A DNA stretch of 64,000 nucleotides from an uncultured Cycloclasticus sp. (GCA_913060865.1 CAJXTU010000004.1:92514-156513), one strand, 5' to 3'. Shown: positions 35,335 through 45,716, counted from the first letter of the stretch. Notes: generated by a model not told the origin, from the sequence alone. Program-made: numbers and translations.

Positions 35335-35937
35335 TTGGAAACAGAAAAGCAAAAGCTTAGCTACACCATGGGCCAACAAATTGGTAGTGGCATTCAACAA
35401 GACAAACTTGACGTTGAAACTGAGTCACTCGTATTAGGCCTTACACATAGTTTAAACGGCGAACCAAGTCTTTTAAACCCATCGGAAATGCAAGCTGTCA
35501 TCGAGGCATTCCAAAAAGAAATGCAAGAAAAAGCCAATGAAGTAAAAGGCGGCAATGCAGATAAAGGCATCCAGTTTTTAAAAGATAACCTTGCTAATGA
35601 AGGTGTACAGATGCTTGAAAGCGGCATGCAGTATATTGTTATCAACCAAGGTAGTGGTGAAAAACCTAAAGCGACCGATACTGTTGACGTACATTATGAA
35701 GGTACTCTAATAAACGGCACCGTATTTGACAGCTCAATCAAACGTGGCGAACCTGCTACTTTCCCTGTTAATGGCGTTATTCCTGGCTGGCAAGAAGCAT
35801 TACAACTAATGGAAGTAGGTACCAAATGGAAAGTATTTATTCCTTCAGAACTAGCTTACGGTGAACATGGGGCTGGCGGTGCAATTGGACCTAATGAAAC
35901 ATTGATTTTTGAGATGGAACTTTTAGCCATCAAATAA
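35335..35937 (+). CDS. FKBP-type peptidyl-prolyl isomerase (FklB/Mip type)
   Basis: TTG start at 35335 after AAAGGA; VDVHYEGTLINGTVFDSS, VIPGWQEALQLM, IPSELAYGEHGAG. Confidence 0.93.
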   Translation: METEKQKLSYTMGQQIGSGIQQDKLDVETESLVLGLTHSLNGEPSLLNPSEMQAVIEAFQKEMQEKANEVKGGNADKGIQFLKDNLANEGVQMLESGMQYIVINQGSGEKPKATDTVDVHYEGTLINGTVFDSSIKRGEPATFPVNGVIPGWQEALQLMEVGTKWKVFIPSELAYGEHGAGGAIGPNETLIFEMELLAIK

Positions 35938-35948
35938 AATACCACGAA

Positions 35949-35983
35949 CATAAAAAAACCGGTCTTAGACCGGTTTTTTTATG
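35949..35983. terminator. Bidirectional intrinsic terminator between convergent FKBP gene and fabB
   Basis: CATAAAAAAACCGGTC-TTA-GACCGGTTTTTTTATG: perfect 16-bp arms. Confidence 0.92.
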
Positions 35984-35998
35984 TTTAGCGTTTTTAAC

Positions 35999-37216
35999 TT
36001 AGCTTTCGTAGCGCTTTAAAACTAAGGTTGCATTTGTTCCGCCAAAACCAAAGCTATTCGACATCACCGTATTTAGCGCAACATCCGTTTGAGTTTCTTG
36101 AACAATATTCACACTTGCAGCCGCTTCATCCAAATCATCAATATTTGCAGAGGCTGTTATAAAACCATCCTTCATCATCAATAAACAATAAATCGCTTCT
36201 TGCACACCCGCTGCTCCTAACGAATGACCGGATAATGATTTTGTTGAACCAATCGGTGGTGTCGTATCGCCAAACACAGCTTTTACGGCTTTAAGTTCTG
36301 CCACATCACCCACGGGCGTACTGGTTCCATGCGCATTAATATAATCAATCGGTGTATCAACATTTTCTAACGCCATTTGCATGCAACGAGTTGCACCTTC
36401 ACCCGATGGCGCTACCATATCGTAACCATCTGAAGTAGCACCATAGCCAACAAGCTCTGCATATATTTTTGCACCTCGAGCCAATGCAACGTCTAACGCT
36501 TCTACAACAACAGTTCCGCCGCCACCGGCAATAACAAAACCATCACGATCCGCATCGTATGCTCGTGATGCTGTTTCTGGCGTAGCATTTCTTTTTGTCG
36601 ATAATGCGCCCATTGCATCAAACATCATTGTTAATGACCAATGCTCTTCTTCCCCGCCCCCTGCAAACACACGATCCTGCTTGCCTAATTGAATAAGCTC
36701 CATCGCATTACCGATACAGTGTGAACTTGTTGCACAAGCTGACGTGATTGAGTAATTCACACCCTTTATCTTATACGGAGTTGCAAGCCCAGCGGATACC
36801 GTACTACTCATTGTTCTTGGCACCATATAAGGACCAACACGACGAATACCTTTAGTATTTAATAAGGTAATAGCTTCATCCACATTTTTTGTTGAGGCAC
36901 CACCTGAGCCCATAATTAGACCGGTTTTAGGGTTTGATACTTCTTCTTCGGTTAAGCCAGCATCATCAATAGCTTGCTGCATTGAGACATAGGCATACGC
37001 AGCGGCATCACCCATAAAGCGTCGCGCCTTACGGTCTATTAATTCGTCCAAGTTTATCTCTGGCACGCCAGCAACATGGCTGCGAAACCCTTTTTCCTTA
37101 TAACTTTCTACAAAACTAATACCCGATTTTCCGGCTTTAAGTGAATCTGCCACAGCATTAACATCACTACCCAATGATGAAACAATTCCCATGCCTGTAA
37201 TAACAACACGTCTCAT
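35999..37216 (-). CDS. fabB: 3-oxoacyl-ACP synthase I
   Basis: [54 protein letters not shown]. Confidence 0.96.
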   Translation of the reverse strand: MRRVVITGMGIVSSLGSDVNAVADSLKAGKSGISFVESYKEKGFRSHVAGVPEINLDELIDRKARRFMGDAAAYAYVSMQQAIDDAGLTEEEVSNPKTGLIMGSGGASTKNVDEAITLLNTKGIRRVGPYMVPRTMSSTVSAGLATPYKIKGVNYSITSACATSSHCIGNAMELIQLGKQDRVFAGGGEEEHWSLTMMFDAMGALSTKRNATPETASRAYDADRDGFVIAGGGGTVVVEALDVALARGAKIYAELVGYGATSDGYDMVAPSGEGATRCMQMALENVDTPIDYINAHGTSTPVGDVAELKAVKAVFGDTTPPIGSTKSLSGHSLGAAGVQEAIYCLLMMKDGFITASANIDDLDEAAASVNIVQETQTDVALNTVMSNSFGFGGTNATLVLKRYES

Positions 37217-37229
37217 AATAAATCCTTCT

Positions 37230-37754
37230 TTAGAAATTCTCAGTCGAGGTAAATAATCCTACGCGCAAATCCTTTGCTTCATAAATTACCTTCCCATCTA
37301 CTTCCATTACCGCATCGGCAATACCCATCACCAATTTGCGCATAATCACGCGTTTTAAGTCAATTTTATAAGTCACTTTTTTAGCCGTCGGTAATACTTG
37401 ACCCGTGAATTTTAATTCACCTACGCCTAAGGCTCGTCCACGCCCTAAACCACCTTTCCAACCTAAATAAAAACCAACTAACTGCCACATCGCATCTAAA
37501 CCAAGACATCCAGGCATGACTGGATCACCAGGGAAGTGACATTCAAAAAACCACAGATCAGGCGTAATATCTAATTCGGCTATGATTTGACCTTTACCAT
37601 TCGCTCCGCCATCTTCTGTAATGGAGATAACCCTATCGACCATTAACATATTTGGCATAGGCAACTGTGCATTACCAGGGCCAAACAACTCACCCCTACC
37701 ACAACTCAATAATTCTTCTCTATTAAATGAATTCTGTCTCTTAATCTCTGTCAA
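37230..37754 (-). CDS. fabA: 3-hydroxydecanoyl-ACP dehydratase/isomerase
   Basis: [30 protein letters not shown]. Confidence 0.97.
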   Translation of the reverse strand: MTEIKRQNSFNREELLSCGRGELFGPGNAQLPMPNMLMVDRVISITEDGGANGKGQIIAELDITPDLWFFECHFPGDPVMPGCLGLDAMWQLVGFYLGWKGGLGRGRALGVGELKFTGQVLPTAKKVTYKIDLKRVIMRKLVMGIADAVMEVDGKVIYEAKDLRVGLFTSTENF

Positions 37755-37839
37755 AACAATGCTTCCTTAAAATGTCTATGGGTTACGCCTAAACTGTTGT
37801 GTTATATGATACTTGTTCTTGAGCAATTGAGCGAGCACC

Positions 37840-39141
37840 TTAAATACCTAGCAAATAGGCCGCCAACATTAAAACAACACAATCGCACACATAAAGCTTT
37901 AATGCATATGAAATATTCCATTTAAAAATTTGTTGCCCAGAAGCTCCATAGCGCCCATGTAAGGCAAGATTAATCCCTGATATAGGGCTGGCAGAAACGC
38001 CTATCGCCCAAGCCATTAAGAACATAATGGCCAGTAAGGTTTGGTTAGGCTCAATAGTCATAATCCAATGCCCAATAACGGCAATACTTATTACGGGGTG
38101 AACACCTAAAATAGCCAACACGAACATAAACAACAATATAATCGAAGCGGCAAGACCATCAAAATATTGAAAAGGAATCTCAATAGATAGGCCATCAAGC
38201 GCCGCCGCTAAACCAGAACCAAAAACTCCCGCAACTAAGAAAAGTAATAATTCATTTTTCATTTGTGGAAGCTTATTCACCGTATGGTTAATGAATGCAG
38301 CAGTTCCTGCTTCCCCTCCTTTCCTCCACAACAAAACAAACACACTCAATCCTAATGAACACATTGCTATCAAAATAAGCACACTGATAGCAGGAAACAG
38401 AGCATGTGCCGCAGCAACAAGCATCACTAAAATTGCCGGTAGCCACAACGCCTCAAAGTGCATAGGGTAACCCACAAACTTACCGATAGATTCACTCTTA
38501 TCCACCTTAACTTCGTACAAGGTTACAAGAAACGCAATGCTTGCCATACTAATACCAGCACTCATCACAATCGGCAAAGATGCATCAGGCGTAAAAACCA
38601 ATGCCGCAGCAAATGCTGCAAAAAATGGTGACCAATGCGCGCCCGAGGTAAAAGCCCTTGTTAACAACTTTTGTTGATTCATCGACAGCCGAGCTTCTTT
38701 GACTAAGCGATCCGCAACCAATAAAACCGCTGATAAATTAATAATAGAACCAAAAAAGTGCACACCAAAGTACGTTCTAATAAAGGCTTTAAAGCCCGTT
38801 GGCAACGATTCAGCCCCCTCATCTGCAGGCAAGGCCACTAGTTGCAAAAACTGCACTCCTATCAGCATCACAATCATTAACTGATTTGCAGACAATGCCT
38901 TAATAATCTGGGAAGTTTCGCCGGTTATCCATGCCACAACCCAGCTTAGAATAGCGAATAGACTTATCGTCAAGATGACTCTTTTTTGCTTTACTCCCAA
39001 GCTAAAGAACAAAATGCTGCCCGCAAGCCACATCAAGCCACCTTGGATCCAATCTATGTTAACTGAGGTCCAGACGCTAATAACGGTTAATGCAAAGCTA
39101 AGCAATAACAATAAGCCCGGCGCTTTATTAAGAAGGGGCAC
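37840..39141 (-). CDS. Polytopic membrane protein, probable transporter
   Basis: 433 aa, about 11-12 hydrophobic segments; family not confidently assigned. Confidence 0.5.
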   Translation of the reverse strand: MPLLNKAPGLLLLLSFALTVISVWTSVNIDWIQGGLMWLAGSILFFSLGVKQKRVILTISLFAILSWVVAWITGETSQIIKALSANQLMIVMLIGVQFLQLVALPADEGAESLPTGFKAFIRTYFGVHFFGSIINLSAVLLVADRLVKEARLSMNQQKLLTRAFTSGAHWSPFFAAFAAALVFTPDASLPIVMSAGISMASIAFLVTLYEVKVDKSESIGKFVGYPMHFEALWLPAILVMLVAAAHALFPAISVLILIAMCSLGLSVFVLLWRKGGEAGTAAFINHTVNKLPQMKNELLLFLVAGVFGSGLAAALDGLSIEIPFQYFDGLAASIILLFMFVLAILGVHPVISIAVIGHWIMTIEPNQTLLAIMFLMAWAIGVSASPISGINLALHGRYGASGQQIFKWNISYALKLYVCDCVVLMLAAYLLGI

Positions 39142-39147
39142 TAAAGC

Positions 39148-40107
39148 CTAGGATCTATCAACAGCACGACGTAATAACGTCGAGATCACCCTATTATAAG
39201 GTGCATCTTTTCCTATTTTTTCGCAGCCGCGAATAACCACCCCGCAAATTTCTTCAATTTCAAGCGGACGCCCTTTTTCGCGGTCAACCAGCATAGAAGG
39301 CTTTATTGAGTCGAACGTTGCGATTAGTTCGAACATCTCTTCCAAGTCATTACTCGACAGTTCAACATCATTTGCCTTAGCGGCTAGCACTGCTTCTTCC
39401 ATTGCACCTTTGATAAGAGGCATCAAGGCTAAATCTGGCGTAGCTTCCCCTGTTTCTAGCTCCAACAATGCGCATAATGGATTTAACCCATTATTAATAA
39501 TCAGCTTAAGCCATAGTTCCTTATTAATATCAGCTGAGATTTCAGTAGGAATGCCTGCATCATTAAAGTTATTCGCTATGCTGTTAATTTTTTTCAACAG
39601 CGAATCGTTTAAGTCTAAATGATTCGGCCACGACCCAAGAATAACTTGCGCTGGACCGATTGATTCAACAATACCCGGTTGAATAATATGAGCGCCTATT
39701 CTTCTTGCAATACCGCCTAACACAGTACCTTTAGGCAATACTTTCGCGAATTGCATTTCATTTTCAACACCATTTTGTAACGACAACATAAGAGGCAAAC
39801 TACACCCCTCATACTGCTGGTACCAACGGCTCAGTTGATCAGCAAACACTCGCGTTTGCATCGCCTTTAAACAAACAATGATGACATCAACATCACTTGG
39901 TTTAGCTTCACTAAGCCACTGTCCAAGACTCGTCGCATCAACCGGTTGGTTAAAATGCAACGAGGCATGTTTAACGGTGAGACCACGCGCTTGCATTGCT
40001 TTCAGGTGGTCACCTCGTGCAATGAGTTTCACTGCATGACCTGCTTGTATTAATTTAGCTGCGTAATAACAGCCAATTCCACCCGCACCTACAACTGTGA
40101 ATTTCAA
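39148..40107 (-). CDS. Ketopantoate reductase family (PanE/ApbA)
   Basis: VVGAGGIGCYYAAKL, LSLQNGVENE, LWLKLIINNGLNPL. Confidence 0.88.
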   Translation of the reverse strand: MKFTVVGAGGIGCYYAAKLIQAGHAVKLIARGDHLKAMQARGLTVKHASLHFNQPVDATSLGQWLSEAKPSDVDVIIVCLKAMQTRVFADQLSRWYQQYEGCSLPLMLSLQNGVENEMQFAKVLPKGTVLGGIARRIGAHIIQPGIVESIGPAQVILGSWPNHLDLNDSLLKKINSIANNFNDAGIPTEISADINKELWLKLIINNGLNPLCALLELETGEATPDLALMPLIKGAMEEAVLAAKANDVELSSNDLEEMFELIATFDSIKPSMLVDREKGRPLEIEEICGVVIRGCEKIGKDAPYNRVISTLLRRAVDRS

Positions 40108-40125
40108 TGTAACGGCCCCTTTGTA

Positions 40126-40953
40126 CTATTCAGCTTCAGCAAAGAAATCTAACACCAATTTATTAAAACGTGCATTTTGTTCAATTTGAGTCCAATGACC
40201 ACACTTTCCAAACATATGCAGTTGAGAATTGGGGAGCAACTCAAAAAATTTCGTCGATGTGATGGGTGGCACAACAACGTCTTCACGGCCATGAACCATC
40301 AGTGTTTCATGCTGAATATTTTTAATATCTTCCGGGTCACTGGCTAGCGCTTCAACCCAACGTTGACGAGGTGCAGGGAACATTTTACTAAATGATTCCT
40401 GGAACCCTGGTTGAATACTTGCTTTATAACGAAGCTCAGCTAATTCATCGGTCACTAGACTACGATCATAGGCAAATAAGTCCATCATCTTGCGCATATT
40501 TTCGACAGACGGCTCATAACCCCAAACCTCATCTAACCCTGCCGTTAATTCAAAATCAACACCAGCAGCACCCATTAAAACAAGACGATTAACACGCTCA
40601 GGGTGCTTAATAGCCAAGGCTATCGCTAAACCACCACCGAAAGAGTTACCGACCAAATGAGCTTTCTCAATCTCTAGTGCATCCATTAAATCAATCGCAT
40701 GTTGAACCCAGTTTTCCATTGAGTAGTTATAATCCTCTACTCGCTCTGTAAAACCGAAGCCCGCCATATCTGGCGCAATAACACGATGTTTTTTTGCCAG
40801 TACAGGAATAACCAAACGCCAGTTTGCCCAAGCGGTTACGCCGGGGCCAGAACCATGAATCATGAACACAGGAGAGCCTTCACCTACATCGTGGTAGTTT
40901 GTTTTAAAAGCGCCCGTTTGAATACTGTTTGCAATTTCTGGGTTTGAACTCAT
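40126..40953 (-). CDS. dmpD: Alpha/beta hydrolase, 2-hydroxymuconic semialdehyde hydrolase type (DmpD/XylF-like)
   Basis: HGSGPGVTAWANWRLVIP, LVGNSFGGGLAIALA, FGKCGHWTQIEQNARFN. Confidence 0.85.
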   Translation of the reverse strand: MSSNPEIANSIQTGAFKTNYHDVGEGSPVFMIHGSGPGVTAWANWRLVIPVLAKKHRVIAPDMAGFGFTERVEDYNYSMENWVQHAIDLMDALEIEKAHLVGNSFGGGLAIALAIKHPERVNRLVLMGAAGVDFELTAGLDEVWGYEPSVENMRKMMDLFAYDRSLVTDELAELRYKASIQPGFQESFSKMFPAPRQRWVEALASDPEDIKNIQHETLMVHGREDVVVPPITSTKFFELLPNSQLHMFGKCGHWTQIEQNARFNKLVLDFFAEAE

Positions 40954-40962
40954 GACTGTCTC

Positions 40963-41997
40963 CTAAATATTATTTGATAAACCGAACTGATGAGCCAGCA
41001 TTTTATAGGAGGCTATGCGAGGTTTAAAGGAATGAGTCACATTAACAATCATTAATTCGTCAACAGCGTATAACTCGGCAATTTGCTCTAGCTGTGATTG
41101 GCATTGCTCAGGCGTGCCTGTGACCATCGTTGCTAAGGTTTCATCATAATAAGCCTGATCTGATAGCGACAATTGTTTTTTCTTATCCATCACCTCTTCC
41201 GGTGAGAAAAAAGTGTCTATCTTGCCATGACGAAAAGCTTGAACTTTCCAATAAGTATGACTACTAGCTATCAATTCTGCTTCCTCTTTTGAGTCCGCAC
41301 AAATGGCAGCAACCGCGATAATGGCTTCCGGTTTTTCGAGACTCCCACCTTGTTGAAAGGCATTACGATAGCGTTGAATAATTTCGGGGGGTCTATCGTG
41401 CGTTCCAATAAACAATGCCAATACAAAGCCAGCACCTAACACACCCGCCATTTCAGCACTACCATCACTGGAGCCCAGCATCCAAACTGGCGGCGCACCC
41501 ACATCAGTTGGCACCACGATTGCCTGACTATAAGGATGATCAGCAGGTAAGTTATTGCTCAAATATCCTATTAAATCTTTTGTCTGACTTGGATAATACT
41601 CAGAAGGAACAGTTTGTCTTGGTGCTGAAATAGCCGCCGATGAAACGGGGTGTCCACCAGGTGCTCGCCCCACGCCCAAATCAATACGGCCAGGATGAAA
41701 TGCCTCAAGCATTTTAAATGTTTCAGCCACTTTAAAGGCACTATAATGAGGCAACATCACACCACCACTACCGACACGAATTCGTTTCGTTGCATGTGCA
41801 ACATTACTCACCATCATTTCAGGACAAGGGCTTGCGTAACCCGGTGTACCATGATGCTCAGCTACCCAATAACGGTGGTAACCTACTTCATCACACGCCT
41901 TAGCTAACTCAATAGTTGAAAATAACCCACTAGATTCAGCTTGATTATCATGCACAGGGGATTGGTCGAGAACACTTAGTTTTAGGTTTTTCATCAT
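40963..41997 (-). CDS. LLM-class (luciferase-like) flavin-dependent oxidoreductase
   Basis: KLSVLDQSPV, RYWVAEHHGTPGYASPCPE, RIRVGSGGVMLPHYSAFKVAE. Confidence 0.88.
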   Translation of the reverse strand: MMKNLKLSVLDQSPVHDNQAESSGLFSTIELAKACDEVGYHRYWVAEHHGTPGYASPCPEMMVSNVAHATKRIRVGSGGVMLPHYSAFKVAETFKMLEAFHPGRIDLGVGRAPGGHPVSSAAISAPRQTVPSEYYPSQTKDLIGYLSNNLPADHPYSQAIVVPTDVGAPPVWMLGSSDGSAEMAGVLGAGFVLALFIGTHDRPPEIIQRYRNAFQQGGSLEKPEAIIAVAAICADSKEEAELIASSHTYWKVQAFRHGKIDTFFSPEEVMDKKKQLSLSDQAYYDETLATMVTGTPEQCQSQLEQIAELYAVDELMIVNVTHSFKPRIASYKMLAHQFGLSNNI

Positions 41998-42077
41998 ATA
42001 AAGAGTTAGTTAAAAAAGTCTTTATATTAAATTAGTTTGTATTAACAAGTCGATGATAGTTATCAAATAATACAAAT

Positions 42078-42107
42078 AAGCCGCTCAATAAAAAGATTGT
42101 GCGGCTT
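42078..42107 (-). terminator. Terminator-like hairpin after tmoE
   Basis: AAGCCGC (42078-42084) / GCGGCTT (42101-42107); short T-rich tail on minus strand. Confidence 0.5.
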
Positions 42108-42129
42108 TTAAAAGAAAATGAGGTTTTGC

Positions 42130-43122
42130 CTATGCTAAGCCAAATAACTTTCGCACTGATATAACGTACGCCTTTGCATCTTCTGCGGCATCGGGTAAAT
42201 CAGTTAAAGCTGCACAATAAGCATCTATTGCTTTATCAGCGAGCGGCTGCCATTTGTCGACCCAGCCTTGGATAATGGATGTATTTGCGTCATTACTCAT
42301 AGCAAACTCCATTAAAGACTTAGTTTGACGCTGATGCCTTTCTGCATCACGCATTTGTGCATCGTTCAATAATGATAATAAGGTATCCGCATTTTCAGCG
42401 CCTGCTAAGCCTAATTGTTTTTGTACCGCCGCTGAAACGGCGGGCTTTAATATAACATTCAAAACAACAGTAGCTTCAGCCCAATCCCAAGTGACTAATG
42501 CTTTTTCAGCAAGTTCTCTGAACCCTTGCCATGCAGGATCTTTTTCCCAGTGTTCGCGTTCATTTTCACCTAAACCAACGTCAGGCCATGTTTTTGCAAG
42601 CTCACAGGTACGATAAGCACTATGAGTTACCCAACGAAGGTGATCAGCAGATTGATACGTACCTAAGTTTGAGATGGTACTAGCAGGTGATATTTGATGC
42701 AGGTAGGCAGCGCACATTTGTAATGCATGGTACAAATAGCGAGAGGGCGTGTACAAACGAGCTAAATCTGCCGCCCATTCCTTACTAATCATTTGATCGT
42801 TGCCACGCTCACTAAACTGGTTAAGCAATCCTGTTACGTAGGCTTCTTGGCCTTCTTGAAGGATATTATACGTTCTATAGACTAATTGTTCTGGGTCCCT
42901 GAACGCATCCCAGTTGTCATGCTTTAACGGACTGTTATTTCGGTACGTTATGTACCAATCATTCATTTTTGCATCTTGCCCTACTTCAAACGGTTTTTCT
43001 TTATTATTTGTATGAAAGTGTAGGTTAGTAGTAACGATCTCATATTCACTAGGTCTTTTTCTTTGCTTAGAAAGGTGTGACCACGTTTTTAACGGTTTTA
43101 ATGTTTGTGCTGAATCACTCAT
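42130..43122 (-). CDS. tmoE: Toluene-4-monooxygenase-type beta subunit
   Basis: LKTWSHLSKQRKRPSEYEIVTTNLHFH, DPEQLVYRTYNILQEGQEAYV; cluster position. Confidence 0.92.
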   Translation of the reverse strand: MSDSAQTLKPLKTWSHLSKQRKRPSEYEIVTTNLHFHTNNKEKPFEVGQDAKMNDWYITYRNNSPLKHDNWDAFRDPEQLVYRTYNILQEGQEAYVTGLLNQFSERGNDQMISKEWAADLARLYTPSRYLYHALQMCAAYLHQISPASTISNLGTYQSADHLRWVTHSAYRTCELAKTWPDVGLGENEREHWEKDPAWQGFRELAEKALVTWDWAEATVVLNVILKPAVSAAVQKQLGLAGAENADTLLSLLNDAQMRDAERHQRQTKSLMEFAMSNDANTSIIQGWVDKWQPLADKAIDAYCAALTDLPDAAEDAKAYVISVRKLFGLA

Positions 43123-43140
43123 AATATTTCCTTCTTAAAG

Positions 43141-43449
43141 TTATAACGTTTTTTCAAAGTAAAAACGAATTTGTTCAGGCGTTACCTCAATTTGACCAGC
43201 CATCGAGCCTAAATGGATTTCAATTTCATTCATTTGAAAATCACGACCTAACGCTTCTTCCATTGATTCTCTTGTGATAATCAACTCTTGCTCTGCTGAA
43301 ATACGAATGTAAGCACCCTTATCGACAACAGTAATTTCTTTATCAGGGTTATCCCACTCAGCTGCCTCTATCGCTGCTTGAGCAACATCGCCGCCATTAA
43401 ATACTGGGCCCACTTTATTTTGTTTAAATGCATCTTTTAAGTTTGACAT
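43141..43449 (-). CDS. tmoD: Diiron monooxygenase effector (MmoB/DmpM/TmoD family)
   Basis: KVGPVFNGGDVAQAAIEAAEWDNP, RISAEQELIITRESMEEALGRDFQM. Confidence 0.92.
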   Translation of the reverse strand: MSNLKDAFKQNKVGPVFNGGDVAQAAIEAAEWDNPDKEITVVDKGAYIRISAEQELIITRESMEEALGRDFQMNEIEIHLGSMAGQIEVTPEQIRFYFEKTL

Positions 43450-43491
43450 ATCAACTCTCTTTTAATTTATTCTCAAGGGTATAAGCCTTGC

Positions 43492-43830
43492 TTATGAATG
43501 AGCAGTAAATGGCTCAATGCCATCAATATCCACTAAGACATCTTCGCCTTCAATCTTCAGTGGGTATTCTGCAATCTTACAATCTGTAGGGTTTAAGCCT
43601 TTACCGTTGTTAGTATCAAACTGCCATAAATGTGCTTTACACGTCAGCACTTTGCCATCAAATTCACCTTCTACTAATTCAATTTCCTGATGTGGGCAAA
43701 TAGCTTGAAACGCTTTCAAATCACCCCCGTCTACACCTAAAACTAAAACAGATGTACCGTTTGCCGTATCAAAACAATCCATATCCCCTTCCCAAACATC
43801 ATCTAATGTACAAACCTTTTCAAATGCCAT
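43492..43830 (-). CDS. tmoC: Rieske ferredoxin of toluene monooxygenase
   Basis: CPHQEIELVEGEFDGKVLTCKAHLWQF (CxH...CxxH). Confidence 0.94.
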   Translation of the reverse strand: MAFEKVCTLDDVWEGDMDCFDTANGTSVLVLGVDGGDLKAFQAICPHQEIELVEGEFDGKVLTCKAHLWQFDTNNGKGLNPTDCKIAEYPLKIEGEDVLVDIDGIEPFTAHS

Positions 43831-43847
43831 TATTTATTCTCCTAGCC

Positions 43848-44108
43848 TTATTGATCTGCAAAAATGATATCTATCGTTTCGGTTGGTCTCCAGCCAGCTT
43901 CAGACACCTTCATATCACGTGGTAAACTCTCAGTCGCTTGATGCACCCTTACCCGCATAATTTTATCGGGTTGTGGTGCTACGCGGCGGCCAACTGAATG
44001 GTAGGCGCATTTTTCAGCCACCTGATCCATTGTGTCATCGGTATCAACAGGGATTAATTGCAATACAAAATCACCCTCAAAATTTGAACTTATCGGAAAT
44101 ACAGCCAT
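43848..44108 (-). CDS. tmoB: Toluene monooxygenase gamma subunit
   Basis: FPISSNFEGDFVLQLIPVDTDDTMDQVAEKCAYHSVGRRVAP. Confidence 0.93.
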   Translation of the reverse strand: MAVFPISSNFEGDFVLQLIPVDTDDTMDQVAEKCAYHSVGRRVAPQPDKIMRVRVHQATESLPRDMKVSEAGWRPTETIDIIFADQ

Positions 44109-44219
44109 TTTTTTCTCCTTTCTAATACCCCGCCTCTCAGCGGGGAGTCTTTTTTATTGACCTAAGCGGTCTAAATATCGCTGAATTGGAAGCATAAAAC
44201 TTCCTAACTTAACTATTCG

Positions 44220-45716
44220 TTAAGCGACTTCAGCCTGTTTTTTAAACGCTTGCGCCCACGCGTAATCATGTGCATCTTTACCCATTTCACCCGGACCTAA
44301 ACCCATGTACGTCAATGCACCGGGTAAATCAGCTGGTTGTATATCACCCGCTAAAAAGTGATCAATAAGATTTTGATGCTCTTTATACCTTTCTGGGTCT
44401 TGCTCGAAACACCAACGATCAGCTTCAGATCCAAAGTGATACAAGCGACCTTCAAACTCCAACTGGTAATCTTTCACATCCCAACCACTCCCCGGTGTAC
44501 CTACAATAGGCAACTGACACATGTTACAAACATACGGAAGTGTTTCTGGTAGCGTTAAATCTTCGCGACCATTATTTATATTGTCCGTAATAACATCCCA
44601 ACATTTACCCCATGTGTCATTCCAACCTGGGTATTTTTCTTCTAACCATTCACGATCTTCAGGTGATGCACCTGCTGCAGGGTTCCACCATACCGTCGGA
44701 CGCCAATACCAAACACCTAAATGCATACCGTGGTGAGTCACGTCCAGATCGTTTGTTAAATCTTCCCAGAACCATGGCGCATCTAGCCCCAAATCAGCTA
44801 ACTGACGTTCAAATTGGATAATGATCCACTCAACCATGAATTCTTTAAATGACTGGGATCTATGCTCAAGGGGTGTGTAGTAATCCATAATTGGCCCCGT
44901 TAACACAGAAAACAATTTCCATGCACGCCAAATAGAAACATCTACTAATTTCTGCGCTTCTTCTTTATGCCCGTTTGCAATTAATATTTTTAACGAAGGC
45001 CCACCTTGTTGAGCGTGGCGGGCTTCATCTGTTTGAACACTAGAGATTAAACTCGCAAATGTGTGATCACCTGCCTCTGATGCGTCGGCCGCTAACCCCA
45101 AGAATTGCATATTGGTAAAGCCTGTTTCAAAACCAAATGTCAGCATAATTGAAACAGCAATTGCATCACGAGTTAGCATAATGTCATCAAAGAACGAACG
45201 AGCAGCAACAGATGCCCAATCATTCGTATGCATTGCTTTATGCGCCCAATCCCATTGATGGCTACGTTTAATGTTTGCGTGTGGGAAAAACAATTGAATT
45301 TGCCCATGGCGGTTTTCATCTAAAGTTCCAAATGTCGCCATATTACGATTACCCGGCGCCTTAGAGAAACGAGCCATACGGGCTTCTGCTAAACTTGCCG
45401 CATATTCATTCACAGCAATGGCGCCGTAATGTGCAATCATCGTTGAAATCCAACCTGGATCAGCGCGATCAACATAAGCATCGCGTTCTAGCGCTGCTTT
45501 AACTGAATAAGCACCTGCGTCTTTTTCACGTTGTATAGCGACATATTCAGGGTATGAAACTTTATATGGCTCATCATAAGTTTCCCATGCTTCAATGGGA
45601 ATGCCACGAGAACCACTCATCTCCTCTGGAAATATTTCATCTTCAGACACATAACTATAAGTCCAGTTAGTAGCACGTGTTAAGTCATACCATTCTGCTC
45701 TGGGTATTTGATACAT
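44220..45716 (-). CDS. tmoA: Toluene-4-monooxygenase-type alpha (hydroxylase) subunit
   Basis: EWYDLTRATNWT, DENRHGQIQLFFPH, FETGFTNMQFLGLAADA, TDEARHAQQGG diiron ligands; colinear with TmoA. Confidence 0.95.
   Translation of the reverse strand: MYQIPRAEWYDLTRATNWTYSYVSEDEIFPEEMSGSRGIPIEAWETYDEPYKVSYPEYVAIQREKDAGAYSVKAALERDAYVDRADPGWISTMIAHYGAIAVNEYAASLAEARMARFSKAPGNRNMATFGTLDENRHGQIQLFFPHANIKRSHQWDWAHKAMHTNDWASVAARSFFDDIMLTRDAIAVSIMLTFGFETGFTNMQFLGLAADASEAGDHTFASLISSVQTDEARHAQQGGPSLKILIANGHKEEAQKLVDVSIWRAWKLFSVLTGPIMDYYTPLEHRSQSFKEFMVEWIIIQFERQLADLGLDAPWFWEDLTNDLDVTHHGMHLGVWYWRPTVWWNPAAGASPEDREWLEEKYPGWNDTWGKCWDVITDNINNGREDLTLPETLPYVCNMCQLPIVGTPGSGWDVKDYQLEFEGRLYHFGSEADRWCFEQDPERYKEHQNLIDHFLAGDIQPADLPGALTYMGLGPGEMGKDAHDYAWAQAFKKQAEVA

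Noticed and set aside
44358-44821. Plus-strand ORFs antisense to tmoA (and similar shadow ORFs antisense to plsB, maeB, nqr, dmp genes)
   Set aside because: Antisense to strongly supported coding sequences, no recognisable domains or ribosome-binding sites.
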